DNA from: Devosia riboflavina
GTDB lineage: Bacteria; Pseudomonadota; Alphaproteobacteria; Rhizobiales; Devosiaceae
NCBI RefSeq assembly: GCF_000743575.1
Contig: NZ_JQGC01000013.1
Span: 62,001-126,000 of the forward strand
Reading direction: 5' to 3'
Length of the DNA: 64,000 nucleotides
Of this stretch, positions 49,878-58,378 are shown piece after piece. How positions within the stretch are numbered: position 1 is the first letter of the stretch; each line of letters starts with the position of its first letter. The position numbers were made by a program, and so were the translations under genes. A model generated the notes under the pieces. The model had not been told where the DNA came from. It ran no database searches and saw only the letters and a list, made by a program, of their open reading frames with translations.

Positions 49878-51362
49878 ATGACCACGAAAACCCTCCTCCT
49901 CGCCGCCCTCCTGGCCGGCGTCGCCCTGCCCGCCTCCGTCCTCGCGCAGGATTTCGATCCGAACGCCTCCATCCGCATTGGCTCGCTCTATGAGCCGCAG
50001 AACCTCGACAACACCGCCGGCGCCGGCCAGGGCATCAACGAAGCCTTCAATGGCAATGTCTACGAAGCCCTCTTCCAATTGACCGATGCCGGTTCGGTCG
50101 AACCAAAACTCGTCGAAAGCTACGAAGCCAGCGAAGACGGCCTGACCTATACCTTCACGCTCAAGGACGGCGTCACCTTCCACTCCGGCGATCCGCTGAC
50201 CTCGGCCGACGTAAAGTACTCGATCGAACGCGTCACCGCCGAAGCTTCCAAGAGCTCGCGCAAGCGCAGCCTGTCCACGATCACCGGTATCGAAACGCCC
50301 GATGACAAGACCGTGGTGATCACCCTTTCGGCTCGCTCGATCTCGCTGCCCTACAACCTCTCCTATGTCTGGATCGTCAACGACGCCGCCGCTGACATCA
50401 CCGCAGTCGAAGACGGCACCGGCCCGTACCTCTTGGGCGAATGGCGCCGCGGTTCCGCTCTCGCGCTCGAGCGCTATGACGGCTACTGGGGCGAAGCCCC
50501 GACCAATGGCGAAGTTGTTTACACCTACTTCACCGACGCCACCGCGCTCAACAACGCGCTTCTGACAAACGCCGTCGACGTGATCACCTCGGTCCAGAGC
50601 CCGGATTCCCTGGCCCAGTTCACCGGCAACCCGGCCTTCACCGTCACGGAAGGCGCTTCCACCACCAAGGAACTGCTCGCATACAACGACCGCGTCGCCC
50701 CGTTCGACAATGTGAAAGTGCGAAAAGCCCTTGCCCGCGCCACCGACAAGGCACGCCTTCTCAACTCCATCTGGGGTGACTATGGCACGCTGATCGGCTC
50801 CTTCGTGCCGCCGACCGACCCGTGGTATGTCGACCTCACCGGCGTCGATGCCTATGACGTCGAAAGCGCCAAGGCGCTCCTCGCCGAAGCCGGCTATCCC
50901 GATGGTTTCGAATTCACCCTCGACACGCCCGACTACGATCCGCATCCGATCGTGGCGCAGTTCCTGCAGTCCGAATATGCCAAGATCGGCGTGAAGGTGA
51001 ATATCAACATCATCACCGCCAACGAGTGGTACACCAAGATCTACCAGGAGAAGAATTTCGAGGCGACGCTGCAGGAGCACGTCAACCACCGCGATATCGT
51101 CTTCTACGGCAACCCCGACTTCTACTGGGGCTATAACAACCCCGACGTCGTCAAGCTCGTAGCCGACGCTGAATCCGCCGGTTCGGAAGCCGAACAGGTC
51201 GAAAAGCTGACGGAAGCCAACAAGATCATCGCGGAAGACGCAGCCGGCAACTGGCTCTACCTCTACCCGCAGATCGTCGTCTCGGCCGCCAACGTCACCG
51301 GCTACCCGATCAACGGCCTGAACTCCCAGTTCTTCGCCTACGACATCCAGAAGAGCGAATAG
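49878..51362 (+). CDS. Dpp-type ABC transporter substrate-binding protein
   Basis: 494 residues, Sec signal MTTKTLLLAALLAGVALPASVLAQ. Family-5 solute-binding protein: LYEPQNLDNTAGAGQGINEAFNGNVYEALFQLT, YTFTLKDGVTFHSGDPLTSADVKYSIERV, VRKALARATDKARLLNSIWG, and AKALLAEAGYPDGFEF. Binds a peptide, opine or similar small ligand in the periplasm; the ligand cannot be told from sequence. First gene of a five-gene importer followed by DUF1684. A strong hairpin follows the stop, as common after highly expressed binding-protein genes. Confidence 0.92.
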   Translation: MTTKTLLLAALLAGVALPASVLAQDFDPNASIRIGSLYEPQNLDNTAGAGQGINEAFNGNVYEALFQLTDAGSVEPKLVESYEASEDGLTYTFTLKDGVTFHSGDPLTSADVKYSIERVTAEASKSSRKRSLSTITGIETPDDKTVVITLSARSISLPYNLSYVWIVNDAAADITAVEDGTGPYLLGEWRRGSALALERYDGYWGEAPTNGEVVYTYFTDATALNNALLTNAVDVITSVQSPDSLAQFTGNPAFTVTEGASTTKELLAYNDRVAPFDNVKVRKALARATDKARLLNSIWGDYGTLIGSFVPPTDPWYVDLTGVDAYDVESAKALLAEAGYPDGFEFTLDTPDYDPHPIVAQFLQSEYAKIGVKVNINIITANEWYTKIYQEKNFEATLQEHVNHRDIVFYGNPDFYWGYNNPDVVKLVADAESAGSEAEQVEKLTEANKIIAEDAAGNWLYLYPQIVVSAANVTGYPINGLNSQFFAYDIQKSE

Positions 51363-51401
51363 AGCTTAAACGCCTTAAATCTCTGATTGTGAACACTCTG
51401 T

Positions 51402-51423
51402 CCACCGGCCTTGCGGCCGGTGG
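51402..51423 (+). terminator. Attenuating hairpin between binding-protein and permease genes
   Basis: 9-bp perfect stem CCACCGGCC/GGCCGGTGG, loop TTGC, followed by CTTTGCCTTTCT. It probably leaves the binding protein in excess over the membrane parts. Confidence 0.75.
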
Positions 51424-51445
51424 CTTTGCCTTTCTGGCCCCGTTA

Positions 51446-52441
51446 TTGTCTGCCGGACAAAGCGCAAGGAATTCGATCATTCTCGCCTATACCATCCGCC
51501 GCACGCTGATCCTGATCGCCTCGCTGTTCATCGCGGCCGTGGTGCTCTTTGTGCTTCTGCGCCTGCTCCCCGGCGATCCCGCAAATGCCCTTCTCGGTGT
51601 TGGCGCCACCGAACAGCAGATCGCCGCCGCCCGCGCTCAGGTTGGTTCCGACCAGCCGCTTTATGTTCAGTTCGGCGGCTTCATCGGCAATCTCGCACGG
51701 CTCGATCTAGGCACCTCCTTCGTCAGCCGCGCCTCGGTTCTCGAAGAGATCGGCAACCGCATGGCCGTCACCCTGCCGCTGACCTTCTTCGGCTTCGTCG
51801 TGGCCCTCGCGCTCGCCATCCCTCTCGGCATTCTGGCCGCCGTCCGCTCCAATAAATGGTATGGCGCCGCCATCTCCGTCATCTCCCAGCTTGGCATTGC
51901 CATTCCCGTCTTCTGGGTCGGCATTCTCCTGGTGACGCTCTTTTCCATCAATCTGCGCTGGCTTCCCTCGGGCGGGTTCTCCTTGAAAGGCTGGGCCAAT
52001 TTCGGTGAAGCCATCACCGGCATGATCCTGCCCTCGCTCACCATCGGCCTCGTCATGGGCGCCTCGCTCCTGCGCTATGTCCGCGCCGCGACCCTCGATG
52101 TGCTCGGCAGCGATTTCCTCCGCACCGCCCGTGCCCTCGGCGCCAGTTTCCCCGAAGCCCTCATTCGCCACGGCATGCGCAATGGCGCCGTGCCGGTGAT
52201 CTCAATCCTCGGCATCGAGCTCGCCAGCACCTTCCTCGGTGCCGTCGTCATCGAGCGCGTCTTTTCGCTGCCCGGCCTCGGGTCCATGCTGCTCCTCGCC
52301 ATCCAGCAGCGCGACTATCCCAATGTGCAGGGCGTGCTCTTCATCTCGACCCTGCTCGTGCTGCTGATCGGCTTTGCCGCCGACATCGCCCAGCGCCTCA
52401 TCGATCCGCGCCTCCGCGGCCGCGGGAGGGTGCTTGCATGA
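51446..52441 (+). CDS. Dpp-type ABC transporter permease (DppB-like), start uncertain
   Basis: 331 residues if started at TTG 51446. The conserved protein begins near LAYTIRRTLILIASLFIAAVVLFVLLRLLPGDPANALLG. There is no ATG in frame. A GTG at 51389 lies before the terminator hairpin and would translate it; TTG 51446 has no SD; the only good SD (AAGGA 51466-51470) precedes ATC 51476 and ATT 51479, so a rare ATT start is possible. The core has the EAA loop FLRTARALGASFPEALIRHGMRNGAV. Six membrane segments. Ends with the dppC ATG inside its last codons (ATGA). Confidence 0.88.
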   Translation: MSAGQSARNSIILAYTIRRTLILIASLFIAAVVLFVLLRLLPGDPANALLGVGATEQQIAAARAQVGSDQPLYVQFGGFIGNLARLDLGTSFVSRASVLEEIGNRMAVTLPLTFFGFVVALALAIPLGILAAVRSNKWYGAAISVISQLGIAIPVFWVGILLVTLFSINLRWLPSGGFSLKGWANFGEAITGMILPSLTIGLVMGASLLRYVRAATLDVLGSDFLRTARALGASFPEALIRHGMRNGAVPVISILGIELASTFLGAVVIERVFSLPGLGSMLLLAIQQRDYPNVQGVLFISTLLVLLIGFAADIAQRLIDPRLRGRGRVLA

Positions 52442-53286
52442 GCACCGCCACCATGACTGCCCCTGCCGACAAAAAATCCCATTCGTTGGCTCTGAAAGCC
52501 GGATTGCTGCTGGTGGGCATCCACGTCTTCGTGGGTCTTCTCACGCTCGTCTGGCTCCCCTACGACCCTACAGCCATGGCAGGCGGTCGCCTCGAAGGCC
52601 CGAGCCTCTTGCATTGGCTCGGCACCGATCGCCTCGGTCGCGATCTCTTCACCCAGATGATGATCGGCAGCCGCATTGCATTGATCGTCGGCATTGGCGC
52701 CGTCACGATTGGCGCGATCATAGGCGTCACCCTCGGCCTCCTCGCTGCCTTTGCCAGCAAGTGGCTCGACGATGCGCTGGCAGCGACGCTCGATATCCTC
52801 ATCGCCTTCCCAACCCTGCTGATCGCCATGCTGGTGGTTGCGGCGAGCGACACGGCCAATCTCTGGTCCGCCATCATCGCGCTCGGCATCGCCCTCTCAG
52901 CCATCGTCGCGCGCCTTACCCGCATTCTCGCTAAGCGCGTACTGGTGATGGACTACATCACCGCCGCCCGCACCTCCGGCAGCTCCTGGCCAAAAATCGT
53001 GGCCATCCATATCCTGCCCAATATCTGGCCGACCCTCTCGGTCAATTTCGCCCTGCAGTTCGGCCTCGCCGTCATCGCCGAAGCCTCGCTGTCCTATCTC
53101 GGCCTCGGCGCCCCGCCGCCCAACGCCTCCTGGGGCCGCATCCTGCAGGAAGCCCAGGGCACAGTATACACAGCCCCCCTCGGCGCCATTGCCCCCGGTA
53201 TCGCACTTGTGTCCCTCGCCATCGGCGTAAACCTCCTTGCCGACGGTCTGCGGGACACCATCGACCCGACGAGGCGCGCACGATGA
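52438..53286 (+). CDS. Dpp-type ABC transporter permease (DppC-like)
   Basis: 282 residues with first membrane helix ALKAGLLLVGIHVFVGLLTLVWL, core entry HWLGTDRLGRDLFTQMMIGSRIAL and EAA loop YITAARTSGSSWPKIVAIHILPNI, ending [12 protein letters not shown]. Compact, without the big periplasmic insertion of the sugar-locus and YejE permeases, so of the classic DppC type. Overlaps both neighbours by four bases. Confidence 0.92.
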   Translation: MSTATMTAPADKKSHSLALKAGLLLVGIHVFVGLLTLVWLPYDPTAMAGGRLEGPSLLHWLGTDRLGRDLFTQMMIGSRIALIVGIGAVTIGAIIGVTLGLLAAFASKWLDDALAATLDILIAFPTLLIAMLVVAASDTANLWSAIIALGIALSAIVARLTRILAKRVLVMDYITAARTSGSSWPKIVAIHILPNIWPTLSVNFALQFGLAVIAEASLSYLGLGAPPPNASWGRILQEAQGTVYTAPLGAIAPGIALVSLAIGVNLLADGLRDTIDPTRRAR

Positions 53287-54092
53287 CCGCTCTCCTCTCC
53301 CTCGAAAATCTTTCCGTACACGCCGGCGGCAAAGCGCTGGTCTCCAACCTCTCCCTGTCCCTCAATCGCGGCGAAAGGCTAGGCCTTATCGGCGAATCCG
53401 GCTCCGGCAAATCCCTGACCTCACTCGCCGCCACCGGCCTCCTCCCGACGGGCCTATCCGCCTCCGGCTCCGCCATTCTTGCCGGAAAACAGGTCATCGG
53501 CGCCTCGGATCGCGAGTTGAACAAGCTGCGCGGCACGGCCGTCGCCATTGTCTTTCAGGAACCACTCACGGCCCTGGACCCGCTCATGCGCGTCGGCAAG
53601 CAAGTCGCAGAACCCCTCGCCCGCCGCGCCCAGCGCGATGGCGCGCCGCTCTCCGGTGCGGCGCTCGACAAAGCCGTTCTCGCCCTTCTCGACGAGGTCG
53701 CCCTGCCCGATCCGCAGCGCATGGCCACCTCCTACCCGCACGAGCTATCCGGCGGTCAGCGCCAGCGCATCGCCATCGCCATGGCGCTCGCCTGCAAGCC
53801 CGACCTGCTCATCGCCGACGAGCCGACAACCGCGCTCGACGTCACCACCCAGGCCGAAATCCTCGGCCTCCTCGACCGCCTCGTCCGCGAACGGAACATG
53901 GCTCTCCTCTTCATCAGCCACGACCTGCCCGTCGTCGCCAACACGGTCGAGCGCGTCGTCGTCCTCCGACAAGGCGAAACCGTCGAGGCCGGCAATGTCG
54001 CCGAAGTCTTCGGCAATCCCCGCCACGACTACACCAAAAGTCTCCTCGCCGCCGCCCGTCGCCTCGACGACGCCATGGAGGGCCGCGCATGA
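53283..54092 (+). CDS. Dpp-type ABC transporter ATP-binding protein (DppD-like)
   Basis: 269 residues: Walker [11 protein letters not shown]-loop [10 protein letters not shown], signature LSGGQRQR, Walker [14 protein letters not shown]-loop FISHDLPV. It lacks the long C-terminal oligopeptide extension with cysteines, so is shorter than the sugar-locus ATPases. Coupled by ATGA overlaps to the permease upstream and the second ATPase downstream. Confidence 0.92.
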   Translation: MTALLSLENLSVHAGGKALVSNLSLSLNRGERLGLIGESGSGKSLTSLAATGLLPTGLSASGSAILAGKQVIGASDRELNKLRGTAVAIVFQEPLTALDPLMRVGKQVAEPLARRAQRDGAPLSGAALDKAVLALLDEVALPDPQRMATSYPHELSGGQRQRIAIAMALACKPDLLIADEPTTALDVTTQAEILGLLDRLVRERNMALLFISHDLPVVANTVERVVVLRQGETVEAGNVAEVFGNPRHDYTKSLLAAARRLDDAMEGRA

Positions 54093-54850
54093 GCCTCGTC
54101 CGCGTCGATCACGTCAGTTTCGGCTACACGGCCAACCGCCGCATTCTCGATGATGTCTCGCTCGACATCGCACAAGGCGACACCATAGGCCTCGTCGGCG
54201 AAAGCGGCTCGGGCAAGACCACGCTTCTGCGCCTGCTGCTCGGTCTCACCCGCCCCGACAGCGGCACCATCACCTTCGACGGCCAACCGCTCGATCCGCG
54301 CAATGGCGCCTTCATGCGCGACTTCCGTCGCCAGGCGCAGGTGGTCTTTCAAGACCCCTATTCCTCGCTCGATCCGCGGCAGACGGTGCAATCCATCATC
54401 GCCGAACCCCTGCGCTCGCTCAAAATCCCCGGCGATCACACAAGGATGGTGGGCGACGCCCTCGAAGCCGTCGGCCTCGACCGCGACGTTGGAACGCGCT
54501 TCCCGCACCAATTCTCCGGCGGCCAGCGCCAACGCATCGCCATTGCCCGCGCCATCGTGCCCGGCCCGCGCTTGCTGCTCGCCGACGAAGCCGTCAGCGC
54601 CCTCGACCTGACGACCCGCATCCGTATCGTCGACCTCTTGGCGGGCCTCAGCAAAACCATGAGCCTACTGTTCGTTTCGCACGATATAGGCGTCGTCGCC
54701 GCGCTCTGCCGCCGCATCGTCATTCTCGAAAAAGGCCGCATCGTCGAAGCCGGCGATACCGCTGCCGTTCTCGCCAATCCCCAACATTCCTATACGCAGC
54801 GCCTGCTTGCCAGCGTGCCGCGCCTCACACTGAACAAGGTGCCGTCATGA
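54089..54850 (+). CDS. Dpp-type ABC transporter ATP-binding protein (DppF-like)
   Basis: 253 residues from ATG 54089 (ATGA overlap); the long open frame upstream is a shadow of the previous gene. Walker A GESGSGKTT, Q-loop FQDPYSSLDP, signature FSGGQRQR, Walker B LLLADEAVSALD, H-loop FVSHDIGV. Like its partner it has no cysteine-rich tail. Its stop overlaps the start of the DUF1684 gene (ATGA). Confidence 0.92.
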   Translation: MSLVRVDHVSFGYTANRRILDDVSLDIAQGDTIGLVGESGSGKTTLLRLLLGLTRPDSGTITFDGQPLDPRNGAFMRDFRRQAQVVFQDPYSSLDPRQTVQSIIAEPLRSLKIPGDHTRMVGDALEAVGLDRDVGTRFPHQFSGGQRQRIAIARAIVPGPRLLLADEAVSALDLTTRIRIVDLLAGLSKTMSLLFVSHDIGVVAALCRRIVILEKGRIVEAGDTAAVLANPQHSYTQRLLASVPRLTLNKVPS

Positions 54851-55632
54851 CCGACTACCCAACCCAATATGCCGAATGGCAGGCCAAGCGCCTTGCCGCC
54901 CTCAAGGCGCCCAATGGCTGGCTCAACATCATCGCCCGCGTCTGGCTCGCCGAAGGCACCGTCACCGTCGGCGCCGCCGCGGACAATGACATCATCCTCT
55001 CCTCAGGCCCGTCCTATGTCGGCAGCCTGACCCAGGACACAGATGGCCAGGTCACCTACACCCCGGCCGATGGCAGCGCCGCCCAGGTGCTGAAACTCTC
55101 AAAGTACAGCCCGCCGCGCTTCACCGCCGGAAACCTCCTGCTTGAGGTCACCTCGCTCAATGGCGAGAACGCCCTGCGCGTACGTGACACCACATCGGAC
55201 GCGCCCAACCAGTTGAAGCCGCTCGAATATTTCCCGCTCGACCCGACCTGGCGCATCACCGCCGATTGGGTGGCCTTCGACGCGCCCAAGGGCCTGACCA
55301 TCAGCACCTCCAAGGCGATCGAGACTGAGGTCGAAGCGACCCACAAGGCCGTCTTTATCCGCGACGGCGTGACCTATGAACTGCTCGCCACCCATGGCAC
55401 GGCGGAATCCCCGCAATTCGTCATCCGCGACCAGACCTCGCGTGACTCGACCTATGCCGCCTGCCGCTTCGTCTATGGCGAAGACGTCACCGACAAGACC
55501 ATCGTCCTCGACTTCAACAAGGCCATCAACCCGCCCTGCGCCTTTACGGAGCACGCCGTCTGCCCGCTGCCCCCGGCCGAAAACGTGCTGCCGATCCGCA
55601 TCGAAGCCGGCGAAAAGCGCCTCCACGACTGA
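54847..55632 (+). CDS. DUF1684 family protein
   Basis: 261 residues without signal peptide. DUF1684 hallmarks: WQAKRLAALKAPNGWLNIIARVWLAEGTVTVGAAADNDIIL near the N-terminus (the L..P.GWL...GL.WL.EG pattern), SRDSTYAACRFVYGEDV in place of the usual TYGAGRFVY, and the terminal signature LDFNKAINPPCAFTEHAVCPLPPAENVLPIRIEAGEK with its two cysteines. The biochemical role of the family is unknown. The ATG overlaps the ATPase stop, so it is made together with the importer and may act on, or sense, the imported compound. Ended by a terminator. Confidence 0.88.
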   Translation: MTDYPTQYAEWQAKRLAALKAPNGWLNIIARVWLAEGTVTVGAAADNDIILSSGPSYVGSLTQDTDGQVTYTPADGSAAQVLKLSKYSPPRFTAGNLLLEVTSLNGENALRVRDTTSDAPNQLKPLEYFPLDPTWRITADWVAFDAPKGLTISTSKAIETEVEATHKAVFIRDGVTYELLATHGTAESPQFVIRDQTSRDSTYAACRFVYGEDVTDKTIVLDFNKAINPPCAFTEHAVCPLPPAENVLPIRIEAGEKRLHD

Positions 55633-55650
55633 TCTGCATCGAAACAGCAA

Positions 55651-55690
55651 AAGGCCCGGCAGCGTCACCACTACCGGGCCTTCTGTTTTG
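55651..55690. terminator. Terminator after the DUF1684 gene, bidirectional
   Basis: AAGGCCCGG (55651-55659) pairs with CCGGGCCTT (55674-55682); followed by CTGTTTTG. It lies between convergent DUF1684 and GlsB-like genes and has AAAA on its left for the opposite strand. Confidence 0.85.
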
Positions 55691-55700
55691 AATTTCTGCG

Positions 55701-55952
55701 CTATCGCCGTATCGCACGCACGAGGGCGATCAGGATACAGGCGCCGAGCAGGCCCGCGACCAGATAGCCGAGCCAGCCGCCAAACGAAATGCCGATGATG
55801 CCAAAGAGGAAGCTGGCAATCAGCGCGCCGACAATGCCGAGCACGATGTTGAGAAAAATCCCGGTATTGGTCTTCATGATGTTGGATGCAATCCAACCCG
55901 CCAGACCCCCGATAATGATCGCTGCAATCCAGCCGATACCTGCGTCGCCCAT
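55701..55952 (-). CDS. GlsB/YeaQ/YmgE-family (transglycosylase-associated) small membrane protein
   Basis: 83 residues with three hydrophobic segments: GWIAAIIIGGLAGWIASNIM, GIFLNIVLGIVGALIASFLFG and GGWLGYLVAGLLGACILIALV. The glycine-rich first segment and GIFLNIVLGIVGA match the family named from GlsB (general stress), YeaQ and YmgE. Small inner-membrane protein linked to stress responses in several bacteria; molecular role unknown. Confidence 0.9.
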   Translation of the reverse strand: MGDAGIGWIAAIIIGGLAGWIASNIMKTNTGIFLNIVLGIVGALIASFLFGIIGISFGGWLGYLVAGLLGACILIALVRAIRR

Positions 55953-56030
55953 GTGAACCCCACAATTGAGAAAGACGGCTCGACCCGAGCCGCTTTAATC
56001 AACGCCGCAGGAACCAAACGGTTGCGTAGC

Positions 56031-56351
56031 CTAGAAATCGAAGGTCCAATGACCGTCGATTTCGGTAAAGCGCCCCATGCTCGGTGCGGACCAGCCTCTC
56101 CCGATCGAATAAAGCCGTACACGGCAGGTGACGACGCCGTTGGGGTGCTTGGCACAATCGGTGGCTTCTAGCTTCACGCGATCTTCGACGATCGCAACCC
56201 GCTGGCGTTCGAGAATGCGCGCATTGCTGAGCATGGCGTCGATCGCCTGCGTCGGCGTCGGTCCCCCCGCAATCAGCGGCGCCTCTCCGGAACTGCATCC
56301 TGCGAGTGCCAAAACCCCAACAATAGCCAGCATACCAAGCGGCCGTATCAT
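56031..56351 (-). CDS. Small predicted lipoprotein
   Basis: 106 residues with lipoprotein signal MIRPLGMLAIVGVLALAGCSS (lipobox LALAGC). The mature part has TPTQAIDAMLSNARILERQRVAIVEDRVKLEATDCAKHPNGVVTCRVRLYSIGRGWSAPSMGRFTEIDGHWTFDF, with two cysteines that may form a disulfide. Family not recognised. Single gene, divergent from the iron-chelate importer operon. Confidence 0.78.
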   Translation of the reverse strand: MIRPLGMLAIVGVLALAGCSSGEAPLIAGGPTPTQAIDAMLSNARILERQRVAIVEDRVKLEATDCAKHPNGVVTCRVRLYSIGRGWSAPSMGRFTEIDGHWTFDF

Positions 56352-56519
56352 GGAACCCTCCTCGCCCCACAGGCAGCCATCCTAGCAAGGAGAGGTAAAC
56401 CTGGGGTGTAGCAGTCCCATCGAATACATCCGTACCATCTCGTACTGCTTCGGCTTGAATGCCAGTTCCAGCTTTGCTACACGCAAAACCAGACAATCCT
56501 AGTCATATAAGGAAAGCCC

Positions 56520-57359
56520 GTGTCAGGCAGTGCAACGACGCAGCAAACGCTGCGATTGGAAGGCATCGGGCTGAGCGTCGGCTATGGCGGCACCAATGTG
56601 CTCGACAATGTCGACCTCGCGATTCCCACCGGCGAGATCACCATTCTCATCGGCCCCAATGGGTGCGGAAAATCCACGCTGCTCAAGACCATGGCGCGCA
56701 TCCTGACCCCATCCAAGGGCAGCGTGTTGCTCGATGGCAAGGCTATCCACCGCCTCGACACCAAGAGCGTTGCCGCCAAGCTTGGCCTGCTCCCGCAGGG
56801 CCCGATTGCCCCCGAAGGCCTGACCGTGCGCGAACTCGTCGCCCAAGGCCGCTTCCCGCATCAGACCCTGCTGCGCCAATGGACCCGGGCCGACGAGGAT
56901 GCCGTCAATGGCGCCATGGATATTGCTGGCATTACCGATTTTGCCGATCGCAGCGTCGATACGCTCTCCGGCGGCCAGCGCCAGCGCTGCTGGGTAGCGA
57001 TGGTCCTGGCCCAGGAAACCGACCTCATTCTCCTCGATGAGCCGACCACTTTCCTTGACCTAAAAGTGCAGGTCGACCTGATGGACCTTCTCGCCGGCCT
57101 CGCCCACCAGCGCGGCCGCACGCTGGTTATCGTCCTTCACGAACTCAGCCTCGCCGCCGCCTATGCCGACCATCTGGTAATGATGAAGGACGGCCAGATC
57201 GTCGCCACCGGCACGCCGGACGACATTTTTACCGCCGCCAGGTTGAAGGAGGTCTTCGACCTCGAAGCCAAGGTGCTGCGCGATCCCGACAGCGGCCGCA
57301 TGGTTTGCGTTCCCTCGGGAACCCGCATGCGCAGCGTCGCACCCGTGACCGCGCGATGA
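56520..57359 (+). CDS. Iron-chelate ABC transporter ATP-binding protein (FecE/FepC-type)
   Basis: 279 residues from GTG 56520 (GGAAAG upstream). Walker A GPNGCGKST, signature LSGGQRQR, Walker B LILLDEPTTFLDL and H-loop VLHELSLAA; TTFLD is typical for siderophore ATPases. First gene of a unit with two FecCD permeases and several binding proteins. The 168-base gap before it shows no operator I can name (no clear Irr, RirA or Fur site). ATGA overlap with the first permease. Confidence 0.92.
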   Translation: MSGSATTQQTLRLEGIGLSVGYGGTNVLDNVDLAIPTGEITILIGPNGCGKSTLLKTMARILTPSKGSVLLDGKAIHRLDTKSVAAKLGLLPQGPIAPEGLTVRELVAQGRFPHQTLLRQWTRADEDAVNGAMDIAGITDFADRSVDTLSGGQRQRCWVAMVLAQETDLILLDEPTTFLDLKVQVDLMDLLAGLAHQRGRTLVIVLHELSLAAAYADHLVMMKDGQIVATGTPDDIFTAARLKEVFDLEAKVLRDPDSGRMVCVPSGTRMRSVAPVTAR

Positions 57360-58378
57360 GTACGATAGCCGCCCCCAATTCCGGCACGCATCCCGTCCGG
57401 GCCTGGAGCGGCGTCCCGGTGCTTCTCGGCGTTCTGGTCCTCGCCTTCCTGCTGCACATCGCCGTCGGCGCCAAGCAGCTCTCGATTGGTACCGTCATCG
57501 AAGCACTGACCAATTTCGACCAGACCGTCTTCGATCACGTCATCGTCCGCAACCTGCGCCTGCCCCGCGCCGTATTGGCTGTCATCGTCGGCGCTAGCCT
57601 TTCCCTTGCCGGCGCATTGATGCAGGGCGTCACGCGCAATCCGCTGGCCGATCCGGCCCTCCTCGGCCTCACCGCCGGCGCTGCCTTTGCCGTGGTCATC
57701 GCCACCAGCGTTCTGGGCCTCACCAGCATGATCTTCATTCCGTGGATCGCCATGCTGGGGGCGCTCGGCGCCGCGCTTGTCGTCTATCTCATCGCCCGCC
57801 TCGTGCCCGGCGGCGCCACCCCGCTCAGCCTCACCCTTTCCGGCGCCGCCATCTCGGCCTTCCTCAGCGCCGTCATCTCCGTCGTTCACCTGCTCGACCA
57901 GGACACCTTTGAGAACCTCCGCGTCTGGCTGACCGGAGGCCTCGCCGGTCGCGACATCACTCTGTTGCTCTATGTCGGCCCGCCAATCGCCCTCGCCCTC
58001 ATTGGCGGCGTCCTCCTCGCCCCGCGCGTCACCGTCCTCGCCATGGGCGACGAGGTGGCCCAGGGACTCGGCGTAAAAACCGGCGCGCTAAAAGTGCAGT
58101 TGCTGGCCGTGGTCGTGGTGCTGACGGCGTGTTCCGTTGCCCTCGCAGGCCCGCTCGGCTTCATCGGCCTCGTTATCCCTCATGTCGTCCGCCTCTATGT
58201 CGGCTCCGACTATCGCTGGATCGTGCCCTATGCAGCCCTTGCCGGCGCCATCTATCTCCTCGGCGTCGATACCATTGCCCGCGTCGCCATCCCGCCGCGC
58301 GAAATTTCTACGGGCATCATCACCGCCATGATCGGCGCACCGCTCTTCGTCCAGCTCGTCCGCCGGAGGACCCGCTGA
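57356..58378 (+). CDS. Iron-chelate ABC transporter permease, FecCD family (1)
   Basis: 340 residues from ATG 57356. FecCD/BtuC family, about ten membrane segments: RLPRAVLAVIVGASLSLAGALMQGVTRNPLADPALLGLTAGAAF (family motif), GDEVAQGLGVKTGALK, and GPLGFIGLVIPHVVRLYVGSDYRWIVP. Forms a heterodimer with the next permease. Overlaps both neighbours. Confidence 0.93.
   Translation: MSTIAAPNSGTHPVRAWSGVPVLLGVLVLAFLLHIAVGAKQLSIGTVIEALTNFDQTVFDHVIVRNLRLPRAVLAVIVGASLSLAGALMQGVTRNPLADPALLGLTAGAAFAVVIATSVLGLTSMIFIPWIAMLGALGAALVVYLIARLVPGGATPLSLTLSGAAISAFLSAVISVVHLLDQDTFENLRVWLTGGLAGRDITLLLYVGPPIALALIGGVLLAPRVTVLAMGDEVAQGLGVKTGALKVQLLAVVVVLTACSVALAGPLGFIGLVIPHVVRLYVGSDYRWIVPYAALAGAIYLLGVDTIARVAIPPREISTGIITAMIGAPLFVQLVRRRTR

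Noticed and set aside
56352..56519. Fur, Irr or RirA site before the iron-chelate importer
   Set aside because: I looked for these consensus patterns and found none that was convincing; iron control is likely but not shown.
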